Shown: positions 37,034 through 45,957, counted from the first letter of the stretch. The stretch: DNA of 64,000 nucleotides from DASVEG01 sp035540495 (GCA_035540495.1 DATLGL010000050.1:1-64000); one strand, 5' to 3'. A program made the numbers and translations. The notes: generated from the letters alone by a model not told the origin.

Positions 37034-38207
37034 GTAGAAGAACGGTGCTGGCGACCCCCGCGAAGCCGCCGGCGCCGATGATTCCGAACGCCACCCGCGG
37101 CGAGGTGGCGTCGAGCACCGGACCGCCGACGACGTAACCGAGCGCAGCGGCGACACCCACGCCGCCGTAGACGTTCGCGAGAGCGCGCCCGAGCAGGTGG
37201 GGCGGCGTCGATCGTTGGAGGAACGTGCGAACGCCGGCTGCGTCGTACAGCGCGACGCCTGCGCCCCGCATCACCTGCGTCCCGAACGCGACGGCGATCG
37301 CCGGCGCGACCGCGGTGAGGAGGTTGCCGGTCGCGAGCACCACGCCGCCGGCGACGATCGCAGCGACCGGTGTCGACAGCCGCCGAGCGATCGCCGACAC
37401 GAACGGCGCGGCGACGACGAGACCGAGCGACGCGCCTGCGAGCAACAACCCGATCTCGACGGGCCGCGCGTCGAACGTGTCGCGACCGAGGAACGGCAGC
37501 ACGAGGTCGTCCGGCGCGGTCACGAAGACCGTGATCCAGAACCCGACCGCGACGGCCCGCAGCGCCGGCGTCCGCCACACCAGCCGGAGCCCGTCGGCGA
37601 CGTCGGCCCGCCACGTGGCCGCCTCTGCCGTGACACGGCGGCTCGGCTTGCGCAGCGTCACGACGAGGGGGACTACGGCAAGGAACGTCACGGCGTCGAG
37701 CGCGAGGGCCCACGCGGCGCCGAACGCGACGAAGAGCAGCCCGGCGAGCGGAGGCCCCACGATCGACCCGAGCTCCCGAACCGCCGCGATCGTCGTGTTC
37801 GTCGATTCGAGGTCTTCGTCGGCGACGACGGAGGGGACCGTCGACGCGACGGCGGGGGCGCTGACGGTGTCGATCGCCGCTCGCACGAACAGCAGCGCTG
37901 CAAGGGCCGGCAGGCGAAGGTCGTCGAGTGCCAGCGCGATCAGCCCGACCACCACGGCCTGCGCGGCCGCGGCGGAAGCGATCAGGCGCCGCACGTCGCG
38001 CACCCGATCGACGAGCGTTCCGGCGAACGGCGCCAGCACCGGGGGGATCGCCTCCGCGAACATCACCGCGGCAACGGTCGTGCCGGTACCGCCGCGCGCC
38101 TGGAGATGCAGGATGATCGCGACGGTGGCGACAGCGTCGCCCAGCGGGCTGATCGCTTCGAGGGCGGCGAGCCGCCGGATCGCAGCCGATCGTCCGAGGA
38201 CGCTCAA
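37005..38207 (-). CDS. MFS transporter (MFS_3/enterobactin-exporter type)
   Basis: A 400-residue transporter with about twelve predicted membrane helices, basic cytoplasmic loops such as RKPSRRVTAEAATW, and a central loop. It resembles the drug/siderophore-exporter branch (RLAALEAISPLGD, then APFAGTLVDRVRDVRRL), in which motif A is D-R-x(4-5)-R-R. The substrate cannot be read from sequence. The start is taken as TTG at 38207, inside a TTGA overlap with the macrodomain gene's stop, which implies coupling. Confidence 0.8.
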   Translation of the reverse strand: MSVLGRSAAIRRLAALEAISPLGDAVATVAIILHLQARGGTGTTVAAVMFAEAIPPVLAPFAGTLVDRVRDVRRLIASAAAAQAVVVGLIALALDDLRLPALAALLFVRAAIDTVSAPAVASTVPSVVADEDLESTNTTIAAVRELGSIVGPPLAGLLFVAFGAAWALALDAVTFLAVVPLVVTLRKPSRRVTAEAATWRADVADGLRLVWRTPALRAVAVGFWITVFVTAPDDLVLPFLGRDTFDARPVEIGLLLAGASLGLVVAAPFVSAIARRLSTPVAAIVAGGVVLATGNLLTAVAPAIAVAFGTQVMRGAGVALYDAAGVRTFLQRSTPPHLLGRALANVYGGVGVAAALGYVVGGPVLDATSPRVAFGIIGAGGFAGVASTVLLLRRSRASRS

Positions 38208-38710
38208 CCGCTCGCAGCCAGCGCGGCATCGGTAGCGCGCAGGTTGTCGTCGTTGAAGCACACGAAGCGGACGAGCTCAACGTCGGTGTTCGCGTTGCGG
38301 ACCGTCGCCACCGCCACCCGAGCTGCTTCGTCGACCGGATACCCGTAGAGCCCCGTCGAGATGTTGGGAAACGAGACCGAGCGCGCGCCGACCTCGTCCG
38401 CCACCTCGAGACAGCGGCGGTAGCACGACGCCAGGAACTCGGGCTCGCCTTGCCTTCCATCCCGCCACCGCGGTCCTACCGTGTGGATCACCCACGTGGC
38501 GGGAAGACGGAAGCCCGGTGTCGCCTTCGCGTCGCCGACCTCACAACCGCCGAGCGTCCTGCAGTGCTCGTAGAGCTCGATGCCGGCAGCCCGATGGATC
38601 GCACCGTCGACGCCACCGCCGCCGAGCAGCGACGTGTTCGCCGCGTTGACGATCGCGTCGCTCGTCTCGATCGTGATGTCGCCTTTCACCACCTCGAGGC
38701 GGGGGCCCAT
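38204..38710 (-). CDS. Macrodomain (ADP-ribose-binding) protein
   Basis: A 168-residue single macrodomain. LEVVKGDITIETSDAIVNAANTS without its last residues is the N-terminal ADP-ribose loop, followed by the Gly-rich LLGGGGVDGAIHRAAG, GFRLPATWVIHTVGP, and the diphosphate loop SFPNISTGLYGYP. These fit the MacroD/YmdB hydrolase type, which removes ADP-ribose from proteins or O-acetyl-ADP-ribose. The frame is open upstream, but the ATG at 38710 gives a clean domain. It is divergent from radA with 73 bases between. Confidence 0.88.
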   Translation of the reverse strand: MGPRLEVVKGDITIETSDAIVNAANTSLLGGGGVDGAIHRAAGIELYEHCRTLGGCEVGDAKATPGFRLPATWVIHTVGPRWRDGRQGEPEFLASCYRRCLEVADEVGARSVSFPNISTGLYGYPVDEAARVAVATVRNANTDVELVRFVCFNDDNLRATDAALAASG

Positions 38711-38770
38711 CCGTCGATTGTCACACTTCGTGGAGGCGGCGCCATCGATGTTTCTGTCCCACCGCGCTCG

Positions 38771-38776
38771 TATCGT
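38771..38776 (+). promoter_or_regulatory. TATCGT -10-like box upstream of radA
   Basis: TATCGT ends 7 bases before the radA ATG, so a leaderless transcript is likely. Confidence 0.45.
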
Positions 38777-38783
38777 CGACTCG

Positions 38784-40151
38784 ATGGCACGGGCGAAGAC
38801 GATCCACCGCTGCACCGAGTGCGGTGCGGGCTCCCCGCAGTGGGCGGGCCGGTGCCCCGGGTGCGGGTCGTGGAACACGCTCGTGGAGGAGCGCGAGCAG
38901 CCGAGGGTGATCCGAGGCCTCGGCGACGGAGGGCGCGCGGGGATCGCCGGCTCGACGCCGGTCCCGCTCCTCGAGGTCGACGCGGGCGAGTGGGCCGCGC
39001 GACCTACTGGCATCGGCGAGCTCGATCGGGTCCTCGGCGGCGGTCTCGTGCCAGGTTCCGTGACGCTGCTCGGAGGCGAGCCGGGCATCGGCAAGTCGAC
39101 GCTCCTCCTCCAGGTCGCGAGCACCCTCGCCACGAGCGGCGCGAAGACCCTCGTGGTCTCGGCCGAAGAGAGCGCGCAACAGGTGCGGCTGCGGGCCGAG
39201 CGGCTGGGCACGCTGCACCCGCGTCTCCTGGTCCAGGCCGAGACGTCGCTGCCGTCGATCCTCGACGGTGTCGAGCAGTCGTCTCCCGACCTCCTCGTCG
39301 TCGACTCCATCCAGACGGTCTTCGATCCGGAGCTCGGATCCGCGCCCGGTTCGGTCGGCCAGGTGCGCGAGTGCGCCCATCAACTCGTGCAGGTCGCCAA
39401 GGCGAGAGGAATGGCGGCGATCCTCGTCGGCCATGTCACGAAGGAGGGGTCGTTGGCCGGGCCCCGCGTGCTCGAGCACGTCGTCGACACCGTCTTGTCG
39501 TTCGAGGGCGAACGCCACCACGCGCTTCGCCTGTTACGAGCGGTGAAGCATCGCTTCGGCGCGACCGGTGAGCTGGGGTTGTTCGAGATGGTGGAGCACG
39601 GGCTCGAGGGAGTTCCTGATCCGAGCGGGCTCTTCCTCGGTGATCGCCGGGCGGGCATCGCAGGCTCCGCGGTCGTTCCGACGATGGAGGGCCAGCGCCC
39701 GCTCCTCGTCGAGGTCCAGGCGTTGGTGAGTCACACGACCGTGCCCATGCCCCGGCGGTCGGCGCAGGGGCTCGAGCCGTCGCGGCTCGCGCTGTGGCTT
39801 GCGGTGCTCGAGCAGCGCGCCGGCATCCGCGTCAGCAACAGCGAGGTGTACGTGTCCGCGGTCGGTGGCGTCCGCGTCTCCGAACCGGGCGCCGACCTGG
39901 CAGTGGCGCTCGCGCTCGCATCGGCCGTCCGCAACCTCCCGCTCCCGGAGGGGCTGGTCGCGATCGGCGAGGTCGGCCTCGGCGGCGAGGTCCGCCAGGT
40001 GGCGCACACCGCGCGCCGGCTGTCGGAGGCGGCGCGGCTCGGCTTCACCGAAGCCGTCGTCGCTCACTCGGCGCCCGACGCACCACCCGGTCTGCAGCTC
40101 CATCGTGTCCGCACGGTGAGCGACGCGCTGAAGGTCGCCGGGCTCCGCTGA
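38784..40151 (+). CDS. radA: DNA repair protein RadA
   Basis: A 455-residue RecA-related helicase that promotes branch migration in recombination. The N-terminal zinc finger is C-x2-C, C-x2-C (CTECGAGSPQWAGRCPGC). RecA-like core: Walker A GGEPGIGKSTLL near 107, Walker B LLVVDSIQTV, and the RadA motif VKHRFGATGE, which has His where most RadA proteins have Asn (KNRFG). The C-terminal Lon-like domain begins near 310 (LVEVQALV, then VGGVRVSEPGADLA). disA follows after 22 bases, the pairing found in Firmicutes and many Actinobacteria. Confidence 0.95.
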   Translation: MARAKTIHRCTECGAGSPQWAGRCPGCGSWNTLVEEREQPRVIRGLGDGGRAGIAGSTPVPLLEVDAGEWAARPTGIGELDRVLGGGLVPGSVTLLGGEPGIGKSTLLLQVASTLATSGAKTLVVSAEESAQQVRLRAERLGTLHPRLLVQAETSLPSILDGVEQSSPDLLVVDSIQTVFDPELGSAPGSVGQVRECAHQLVQVAKARGMAAILVGHVTKEGSLAGPRVLEHVVDTVLSFEGERHHALRLLRAVKHRFGATGELGLFEMVEHGLEGVPDPSGLFLGDRRAGIAGSAVVPTMEGQRPLLVEVQALVSHTTVPMPRRSAQGLEPSRLALWLAVLEQRAGIRVSNSEVYVSAVGGVRVSEPGADLAVALALASAVRNLPLPEGLVAIGEVGLGGEVRQVAHTARRLSEAARLGFTEAVVAHSAPDAPPGLQLHRVRTVSDALKVAGLR

Positions 40152-40161
40152 CCTGCCCCGA

Positions 40162-40167
40162 TAGACT
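40162..40167 (+). promoter_or_regulatory. TAGACT -10-like box upstream of disA
   Basis: TAGACT ends 6 bases before the disA GTG, in a 22-base gap after radA. Confidence 0.42.
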
Positions 40168-40173
40168 GAGCGC

Positions 40174-41247
40174 GTGCTCATCCGCCGGAGCGCCGCCCTT
40201 CTGGACGCTCTGGCAAACGTGGCGCCCGGGCAACCGCTCCGAGAGGGCCTCGACCGCATCCTGCAGGCGAGCATGGGCGCGCTCATCGTCGTCGGCGACG
40301 GCCCCGAGGTGCTCTCGATCTGCTCGGGTGGCTTCCTCATGGACGCGGAGTTCACACCGCAGCGCCTGAGCGAGCTGGCGAAGATGGACGGAGCGATCAT
40401 CCTGGCCAAGGATGCGAGCCGCATCGCCCGGGCCAACGTCCACCTCGTCCCCAACCCGAACGTCCCGACCTCGGAGACGGGCACGCGGCACCGCACCGCG
40501 GAGAGAGTCGCCCGCTCGATCGACGTGCCCGTCATCTCGGTGTCCGAGGAACTGTCCCTCATCGCGGTCTACCGGTCGGACATGAAGCACGTCCTCGAGC
40601 CGATCCCCCGACTGCTCGCCCGTGCCAACCAGGGACTGCAGACGCTCGAGCGCTACAAGGCCCGCCTCGACACCGTCAGCGGCGCGCTCTCGGCTCTCGA
40701 GGTCGAAGACCTCGTCACCCTGCGCGACGTCGTCACCGTCCTCCAACGCGCGGAGATGGTCCGCCGGATCGCGGAGGAGCTCGAGGGCTACATCGTCGAG
40801 CTCGGCGTCGACGGACGCCTCGTCCTCCTCCAGCTCGAGGAGCTCATGGGAGGCGTCGAGGACGACCGTCGTCTCGTGATCAAGGACTACATGCGCGACC
40901 AGCCGTCGTGGCGACTCGACCAGGCGATGGAAGCGCTGTCGAGCCTCACCACCGAAGACCTGCTCGACCTCAAGACCGTGGCCGCCGTGCTCCACCTGCC
41001 GACCGACGTGAGCGAGATCGACGCCTCGGTCCAGCCGCGGGGCTACCGCCTGCTGTCGAAGGTCCCCCGTCTTCCGGAGGCGGTCATCGAGCGGATCGTC
41101 AACCGCTTCGGCAACCTCCAGAAGATCCTGCGCGCGACCACCCACGACCTCGACGACGTCGAAGGCGTCGGCGACGCCCGGGCCCGCGCCATCAAGGACG
41201 GCCTCGCGCGACTGGCCGAGACCTCCATCCTCGACAGGTACAGCTGA
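40174..41247 (+). CDS. disA: DNA-integrity scanning diadenylate cyclase DisA
   Basis: This protein makes c-di-AMP from two ATP and senses branched DNA. It is 357 residues. The N-terminal DAC domain has the catalytic MDGAIIL (DGA) and TGTRHRTAERVA (RHR) motifs. A helical spine follows, then a C-terminal HhH DNA-binding domain (PEAVIERIVNRFGNLQKIL, then DLDDVEGVGDARARAIKDGL). GTG start. RadA from the neighbouring gene is known to inhibit DisA in Bacillus, so co-location is functionally meaningful. Confidence 0.96.
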   Translation: MLIRRSAALLDALANVAPGQPLREGLDRILQASMGALIVVGDGPEVLSICSGGFLMDAEFTPQRLSELAKMDGAIILAKDASRIARANVHLVPNPNVPTSETGTRHRTAERVARSIDVPVISVSEELSLIAVYRSDMKHVLEPIPRLLARANQGLQTLERYKARLDTVSGALSALEVEDLVTLRDVVTVLQRAEMVRRIAEELEGYIVELGVDGRLVLLQLEELMGGVEDDRRLVIKDYMRDQPSWRLDQAMEALSSLTTEDLLDLKTVAAVLHLPTDVSEIDASVQPRGYRLLSKVPRLPEAVIERIVNRFGNLQKILRATTHDLDDVEGVGDARARAIKDGLARLAETSILDRYS

Positions 41248-41320
41248 GCTGACTGTCTCGCTCCGTTCGCTGCGCTCCCTCGGTCCGAACCCGTTCCTAG
41301 GTCCGGACTAGACCTTCGGG

Positions 41321-41998
41321 ATGGCTCGCATCGACCTGCCGTCCGGAACGCCCGCCGAGCTCGCGCTGCCTCCGGGCGGCGACCCGCTGCGCGGGTTGGT
41401 GATCGCCCCCGACATCGGCGGGCTGCGCCCGCTGTTCGACGAGATGTGCGCGCGCCTCGCGAACGATCACGGCTGGGCCGTGTGCGCTGTCGAGCCGTAT
41501 CCGGACGAGGTGGCCGCAGGCATCGCGCCCGACCTGCCGGCGCGCCTCAACGGCGGCCTCGACGTCGAGCGGATGATCAACGACCTGCAGGCGGCAGCCG
41601 ACGTCGTCCAGGAGCGGACCGGGGTGTCCAGGGTCGCCGTGCTCGGCTTCTGCCAGGGCGGGATGAACACCTTCCGCGCCGCAGGCACGGGTCGCTTCGA
41701 CAAGGCGGTTCCGTTCTACGGGATGGTGCGCCCGCCGCAGCAGTGGTCGTCTCCGGGCAACGACCCGCTCGACGCTCTGTCGAGGCCGGAGTGCTGCCCG
41801 GTGCTCGCCATCTTCGGCGGCGTCGACCAGTGGACCCCCTCTGACGACATCGAGGCGGCGAAGGCGTCAGGAGCCCACGTCAGCGCGCGCGTCTTCCCCG
41901 ACGCCGACCACGGGTTCGTGCACGACCCCTCGCGCCCCGCCCACCGCGCCGACGACGCAGCCGACGCGTGGCACGCCGTCATCGAGTTCCTGGCCTGA
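41321..41998 (+). CDS. Dienelactone hydrolase-family protein
   Basis: A 225-residue alpha/beta hydrolase. The triad is Cys in VLGFCQGGMN, Asp in FGGVDQWTP and His in DADHGFVHD, the Cys-Asp-His set of dienelactone hydrolases. The natural substrate is unknown; members act on lactones or esters. ATG at 41321. The gap before it (41248-41320) contains a near-palindrome CTAGGTCCGGACTAG (41297-41311) that could be an operator. It converges with the SDR gene and overlaps it by 20 bases. Confidence 0.87.
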   Translation: MARIDLPSGTPAELALPPGGDPLRGLVIAPDIGGLRPLFDEMCARLANDHGWAVCAVEPYPDEVAAGIAPDLPARLNGGLDVERMINDLQAAADVVQERTGVSRVAVLGFCQGGMNTFRAAGTGRFDKAVPFYGMVRPPQQWSSPGNDPLDALSRPECCPVLAIFGGVDQWTPSDDIEAAKASGAHVSARVFPDADHGFVHDPSRPAHRADDAADAWHAVIEFLA

Positions 41999-42842
41999 AC
42001 TCCTTCGTCCACTCCTCGGATCGCTCCCATAGCAGCCGGCCGAGCTCCGGCGTCACCACGGGGCTGGCGGCCTTCACGCGGCAGTTGTCGTAGAACGCGC
42101 CCGTCGTCGTGTCGACCTCCGGAGCCGTTGCACAGAACACCGACGTCTCCGCGCCCTCGTCGGTCGACTTCATGAACCGCTTCATGAGCCAGCGCGCCGG
42201 TCCGGGCACGCGCCGCCAGATGTCGGATGCGATCACACCCGGATGGAGCGACACGCTCACGAGCTCGTCTGCCGGCACCCGCCGCGCGAGCTCCTCCGCG
42301 AACAACACGTTGCACAGCTTCGAGACCGCGTACTCCTTGACGCCCGTGAGGCTCGGCTCGCTCCGCAGGTCGTCGAACGGCACGCCGCCGGCCTGGTAGT
42401 GCGCATCGCTCGAGACGTTCACCACCCTCGACGGACGACCGGCGGAACGAGCCGACTCGCGCAACCGGTCGAGCAGGAGGTTCGTCAGCAGGAAGTGCCC
42501 GAGGTGGTTCACCCCGAAGTGGATCTCGAAGCCCTGCGCGGTACGGCCCTTCTGGCCGCCGACGCCCGCGTTGTTCACCAGCACGTGCAGCGGTCGCCCG
42601 CTGTCGAAGAACCCGCGAGCGGCGGAGACCACGCTGGCGAGGTCGCCGAGGTCGACGGTGAGCACATCGACCCGTTCGTTGCCGGTGTCGCGGACGATCG
42701 CGTCGACCGCGGCCCGGCCCTTCTCGGCTGAACGAGCGCCGACGAGCACCCTCCCGCCTCGTCGAGCGAGCTCCTTCGCCGTCGCCAGACCGATGCCGGT
42801 GTTGGCGCCGGTGATCAGGTAGGTGCGCTCCTCAGCGGGCAC
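41979..42842 (-). CDS. Short-chain dehydrogenase/reductase (retinol dehydrogenase-like)
   Basis: A 287-residue classical SDR. The NAD(P) motif is TGANTGIGLATAKEL, with the structural NNAGVG, the catalytic Ser in VNVSSDAHY and YxxxK in EYAVSKLCN. LHPGVIASDIW and the C-terminal extension are like the RDH/WW-domain oxidoreductase group. Arg after the first strand (GARSAEK) suggests NADP(H). Substrate unknown. GTG start inside the end of the Crp gene (11-base overlap), so the two form an operon. Confidence 0.87.
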   Translation of the reverse strand: MPAEERTYLITGANTGIGLATAKELARRGGRVLVGARSAEKGRAAVDAIVRDTGNERVDVLTVDLGDLASVVSAARGFFDSGRPLHVLVNNAGVGGQKGRTAQGFEIHFGVNHLGHFLLTNLLLDRLRESARSAGRPSRVVNVSSDAHYQAGGVPFDDLRSEPSLTGVKEYAVSKLCNVLFAEELARRVPADELVSVSLHPGVIASDIWRRVPGPARWLMKRFMKSTDEGAETSVFCATAPEVDTTTGAFYDNCRVKAASPVVTPELGRLLWERSEEWTKEFRPGTR

Positions 42843-43503
42843 GCCGGGAGAGCTGCTCGCGGTCGGTGATCCGGTACCGGCGCTCGCTCTGCTCGAGCCA
42901 CCCGAGCCGCATGAACTGGGCCAGCGCCTTGTTCACCCGCTCCCGCGACGCGCCGACCATCCCCGCCAGCTCCTCCTGGGTGACGGGCAACACGAACTCG
43001 TCGTTGTCACCGGCGAGCTCGAGCAGTCGCTTCGCCGTTCGGCCGGTGACGTCGAGGAACACCGAATCGGCAAGAGCGGCGTCGGTCGCCGCGAGCCGGC
43101 GGGTGAGGAGACGGACGACGCCCCAGAGGAGTCGGGGACGGTCTTCGAGCAGCTGGCGGACGGGCGGATACGGCACCGAGACCAGCTCCGACGGCTCGAG
43201 GGCACGCGCACTCGCGACACGCGTCGAGTCGTCGACGAACAGGCCCATCTCGCCGAAGAGATCGCCCGGCTCCATCAGCGCCATCACCGACTCCCGTCCG
43301 TCCGGAGAGTTGATGGCGATGGCGATGCGACCGGCTCGGACGACGAACAGATCCGCGGCTGCGTCGTTCGCGTTGAAGACGACCTCGTTGCGGCGGAGCG
43401 TCCGCACCTCCGACGCCTTCGACAGCGCGTCGAGCTCGTCGCTCCCGAAGCCTTCGAACAGCTCCGAACCGGCGAGGAGCTCGAGAATCGTCTGTCCGTC
43501 CAT
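42832..43503 (-). CDS. Crp/Fnr-family transcriptional regulator
   Basis: A 223-residue regulator. The N-terminal cyclic-nucleotide-binding fold (about 10-125) contains the phosphate-binding-cassette-like region MEPGDLFGEMGLFVDDSTRVASARA. The C-terminal winged HTH is VTQEELAGMVGASRERVNKALAQF. The cassette has the Gly-Glu and Arg-Ala residues found in cAMP-binding Crp proteins (cf. G-E-L/M, then R-x-A), so cAMP is a possible ligand; the cyclase-domain protein at 2352-6263 is one possible source. ATG at 43503, with TAGCAT on the minus strand 11 bases upstream. Divergent from carD. Confidence 0.9.
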   Translation of the reverse strand: MDGQTILELLAGSELFEGFGSDELDALSKASEVRTLRRNEVVFNANDAAADLFVVRAGRIAIAINSPDGRESVMALMEPGDLFGEMGLFVDDSTRVASARALEPSELVSVPYPPVRQLLEDRPRLLWGVVRLLTRRLAATDAALADSVFLDVTGRTAKRLLELAGDNDEFVLPVTQEELAGMVGASRERVNKALAQFMRLGWLEQSERRYRITDREQLSRRAR

Positions 43504-43557
43504 AGGTGTGACCGATGCTACTGAGCGGTGCGGGCCACACCCGTTTGACCTGGTCAG

Positions 43558-43587
43558 TTGGCACAACTTCAGGGGTGGCCGTACCCT
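43558..43587 (+). promoter_or_regulatory. Primary-sigma promoter of carD, TTGGCA-N18-TACCCT
   Basis: TTGGCA (43558-43563) and TACCCT (43582-43587) are 18 bases apart. Transcription from about 43594 would leave a leader of about 30 bases containing the CAGGGAGAA ribosome-binding site before the carD ATG. Confidence 0.6.
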
Positions 43588-43624
43588 TGGTTGTCGCCCC
43601 GCCCGGCTTCTACCAGGGAGAACA

Positions 43625-44104
43625 ATGGCGTTCGACGTCGGCGACAAGGTCGTCTATCCGCATCATGGCGCTGCGATCATCGAGCGCAAGGAGAAGAAGA
43701 CGGTCTTCGGTGAGACCCAGGAGTACCTGGTCCTTCGCCTCGCCTACGGCGACCTCACGCTGATGGTCCCGTGCAACAAGTGCGACGAAGTGGGCATCCG
43801 CGAGGTCATCAACGACGAGGAAGTCGAAGAGGTCTTCGCGGTCCTTCGGAAGAAGGAAGCCCGCATGCCGACCAACTGGTCGCGCCGCTACAAGAACCAC
43901 GTCGAGAAGCTGAAGTCGGGCGACATCTACCAGGTGGCCGAGGTCGTCCGGAACCTGTCGATCCGCGACAAGGACAAGGGACTCTCGGCGGGTGAGAAGC
44001 GCATGCTCTCGAAGGCCAAGCAGATCCTCGTGTCGGAGCTGACGTTCGCTATCGGCGTGAACGAGGAAGAGGCCGAGAAGAAGCTGAACGAAGCGCTTCC
44101 GTAG
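43625..44104 (+). CDS. carD: CarD family transcription factor
   Basis: A 159-residue RNA-polymerase-binding regulator that stabilises the open complex at rRNA and other promoters in actinobacteria. The N-terminal Tudor-like RID (FDVGDKVVYPHHGAAIIERKE, about 1-55) is followed by the helical DNA-interacting domain with the conserved WSRRYKNHVEKLKSGD (Trp near 85) and LSAGEKRMLSKAKQIL. ATG at 43625 after GGGAGAA. The carD-ispD-ispF neighbourhood is also found in mycobacteria. Confidence 0.95.
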   Translation: MAFDVGDKVVYPHHGAAIIERKEKKTVFGETQEYLVLRLAYGDLTLMVPCNKCDEVGIREVINDEEVEEVFAVLRKKEARMPTNWSRRYKNHVEKLKSGDIYQVAEVVRNLSIRDKDKGLSAGEKRMLSKAKQILVSELTFAIGVNEEEAEKKLNEALP

Positions 44105-44152
44105 CTGGGAGTGGTGCCGTACCGGGAGAAAACGCCCGAATCGGCCGTTCAG

Positions 44153-44214
44153 TGAGCGCCCGCGCTCAATAAGGGGCGGACAGGGTCGATAGTCCTCTCT
44201 GAGGTCGCCCTGTC
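44153..44214 (+). promoter_or_regulatory. Nested inverted repeats between carD and the PIN/TRAM gene
   Basis: TGAGCGC/GCGCTCA (44153-44168) forms a compact hairpin after carD, possibly its terminator though without a T-tract. Next, GACAGGG (44179-44185) pairs with CCCTGTC (44208-44214), ending directly at the following GTG, and encloses CCTC-TCT-GAGG (44194-44204). This may be an operator or a translation-blocking leader. Confidence 0.4.
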
Positions 44215-45279
44215 GTGTTCGTCGAGATCACCCGTCTGTTCATAGTGTTCCTGGCCACCGCGGCCGGTTACACAGTCGGTCGCGGCGACGCGGTCGCCGA
44301 GGCCACCGGCAACGGCGCGATCGTCGGCGCGACCCTCGGCGCGTGCGTCGGCTACGTCGCCGGAGGTGTGCTCGGCCGGCTCCTGAACTCGGCGATGGGC
44401 GTCGTCGAGGAGAAGGTCGAGGAACTGCACCCCGGTCGGATGCTCGCAGGAGGGGTGGGCGCCGCGTTCCTCGGCGGCCTTGGAGCGCTGATCGGCCTTC
44501 CGATCGCGATCCTGGCGCCTGGTCTGTGGGGCTGGCCCGTGCTCGCCCTCGTCGTGTGGACCGGCCTGTACCTCGGGTGGCGCATCGCGTCCCGCAAGTA
44601 CGAAGACCTGCTGGCCATGGCCGGGCTGTCGACGCGGCCGCTCGTGCGGGCGACGCCCTACGGCAACGGCGAGGTCGAGGCCCACCTCCTCGACACCAGC
44701 GCGATCCTCGACGGACGGCTGCTGGCGGTCACCCGTGCCGGTTTCCTGAAGGGCGCGCTGCTCGTCCCGCGGTTCGTCCTCGACGAGGTGCAGACGATCG
44801 CCGATGCGCAAGACCCGGTCCGCCGGCGCAAGGGGAGGCGAGGCCTCGACCTGCTCGATGCGATGCGGAACCAGCCGGGAGCCGACATCCATGTGCTCGA
44901 CGACGAGGTGGTGGAGCACGACGAGGTCGACGCGAAGCTCGTCGCCCTCGCGCGCCGGCTGAAGGTCGATCTCGTCACGATCGACGAGCCGTTGCAGCGC
45001 GTGGCCGAGCTCCAGGGTGTGAAGTGCCTCAACCTCGCCCGCCTCTCCGACGGCTTGCGCCCCGTGCATGTCGCTGGCGAGGTCATCCGCCTGCCGATCA
45101 CCCGCGAGGGAAAGGAAGCGGGTCAGGGCGTCGGCTTCCTCGACGACGGCACGATGGTCGTCGTGGGCGACGCCGCCGGGCTCGTCGGCAAGGAGGTCGA
45201 CGTGCGCATCACCGGCAACGTCCGCACCGCGCTGGGCACGATGCTGTTCGCGTCCGTGAGCCAGGTGGAGCGCGCGTAG
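44215..45279 (+). CDS. YacL-like membrane PIN/TRAM-domain protein
   Basis: A 354-residue protein. About four N-terminal membrane helices (1-125) are followed by a PIN nuclease domain: acidic residues in LLDTSAILDGRLL, PRFVLDEVQTIAD and DEVDAKLVALARR, then LVTID. A C-terminal TRAM RNA-binding domain follows (GQGVGFLDDGTMVVVGDAAG). PIN/TRAM ATPase-like YacL proteins are probably membrane RNases, with targets unknown. GTG start. Its place between carD and ispD matches yacL upstream of ispD in Bacillus. Confidence 0.88.
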   Translation: MFVEITRLFIVFLATAAGYTVGRGDAVAEATGNGAIVGATLGACVGYVAGGVLGRLLNSAMGVVEEKVEELHPGRMLAGGVGAAFLGGLGALIGLPIAILAPGLWGWPVLALVVWTGLYLGWRIASRKYEDLLAMAGLSTRPLVRATPYGNGEVEAHLLDTSAILDGRLLAVTRAGFLKGALLVPRFVLDEVQTIADAQDPVRRRKGRRGLDLLDAMRNQPGADIHVLDDEVVEHDEVDAKLVALARRLKVDLVTIDEPLQRVAELQGVKCLNLARLSDGLRPVHVAGEVIRLPITREGKEAGQGVGFLDDGTMVVVGDAAGLVGKEVDVRITGNVRTALGTMLFASVSQVERA

Positions 45280-45297
45280 GTCGCGAGGCTGAATCGG

Positions 45298-45303
45298 TAA
45301 CGT
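45298..45303 (+). promoter_or_regulatory. TAACGT -10-like box upstream of ispD
   Basis: TAACGT ends 6 bases before the ispD GTG in a 30-base gap. Confidence 0.4.
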
Positions 45304-45309
45304 CACCTC

Positions 45310-45957
45310 GTGGCCGCCTGCATCTGGACGATCGTCGTCGCGGCCGGTAGCGGTTCACGGTTCGGTCGCCTCAAGCAGTACGAGACGCTCGGCGATCGGC
45401 GAGTGCTCGACTGGGCGCTCGAAGCGGCGAGGGCGGTGAGCGAGGGGATCGTCCTCGTGGTCCCCCCGGACGCAGCGAGCCGCCGCGAGCCGGGCGTCGA
45501 CGCCATCGTTCCCGGCGGCGCCACGCGGTCTCAGTCGGTCAGGGCAGGGCTCGCCGCGGTGCCCAACGAAGCCGACGTGATCGTCATCCACGACGGAGCA
45601 CGTCCGCTGGCGCCGGTGTCGCTGTTCGACGCGGTGGTCGCCGAGGTCGACCGGGGCGCCGACGCCGCGATCCCCGGCGTGGTGCCTGCGAGCACGATCA
45701 AGCGCATCGACAAGAAGCGCCGAGTCGCCGAGACCCTCGATCGCGACGCCCTCGTGGAGGTCCAGACGCCGCAGGCGTTTCGCGCCGCGGCGCTTCGTGC
45801 GGCCCACCAGGACGAGCCCGAGGCGACGGACGACGCAGGGCTCATCGAGGCGACCGGCGGCGTCGTCGGCGTGGTCGACGGCGATCCGCGCAACATCAAG
45901 ATCACGCATCCCCACGACCTCGACGTGGCGCGCTCGCTCTTGGCGAGTCGGCCGTGA
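45310..45957 (+). CDS. ispD: 2-C-methyl-D-erythritol 4-phosphate cytidylyltransferase
   Basis: The third MEP-pathway step, attaching CMP to methylerythritol phosphate. The protein is 215 residues. The nucleotide-binding VVAAGSGSRFGRLKQYETLG is N-terminal, followed by VIVIHDGARPLAPVSLF and VQTPQAFRAAALRAAH. GTG start. Its TGA is inside the ispF GTGA overlap. Confidence 0.95.
   Translation: MAACIWTIVVAAGSGSRFGRLKQYETLGDRRVLDWALEAARAVSEGIVLVVPPDAASRREPGVDAIVPGGATRSQSVRAGLAAVPNEADVIVIHDGARPLAPVSLFDAVVAEVDRGADAAIPGVVPASTIKRIDKKRRVAETLDRDALVEVQTPQAFRAAALRAAHQDEPEATDDAGLIEATGGVVGVVDGDPRNIKITHPHDLDVARSLLASRP

Noticed and set aside
41248..41320. Near-palindrome CTAGGTCCGGACTAG and repeated GTCCG strings before the hydrolase gene
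   Set aside because: The symmetry is imperfect (one-base offset) and there is no adjacent regulator to link it to. It is noted only within the hydrolase entry.
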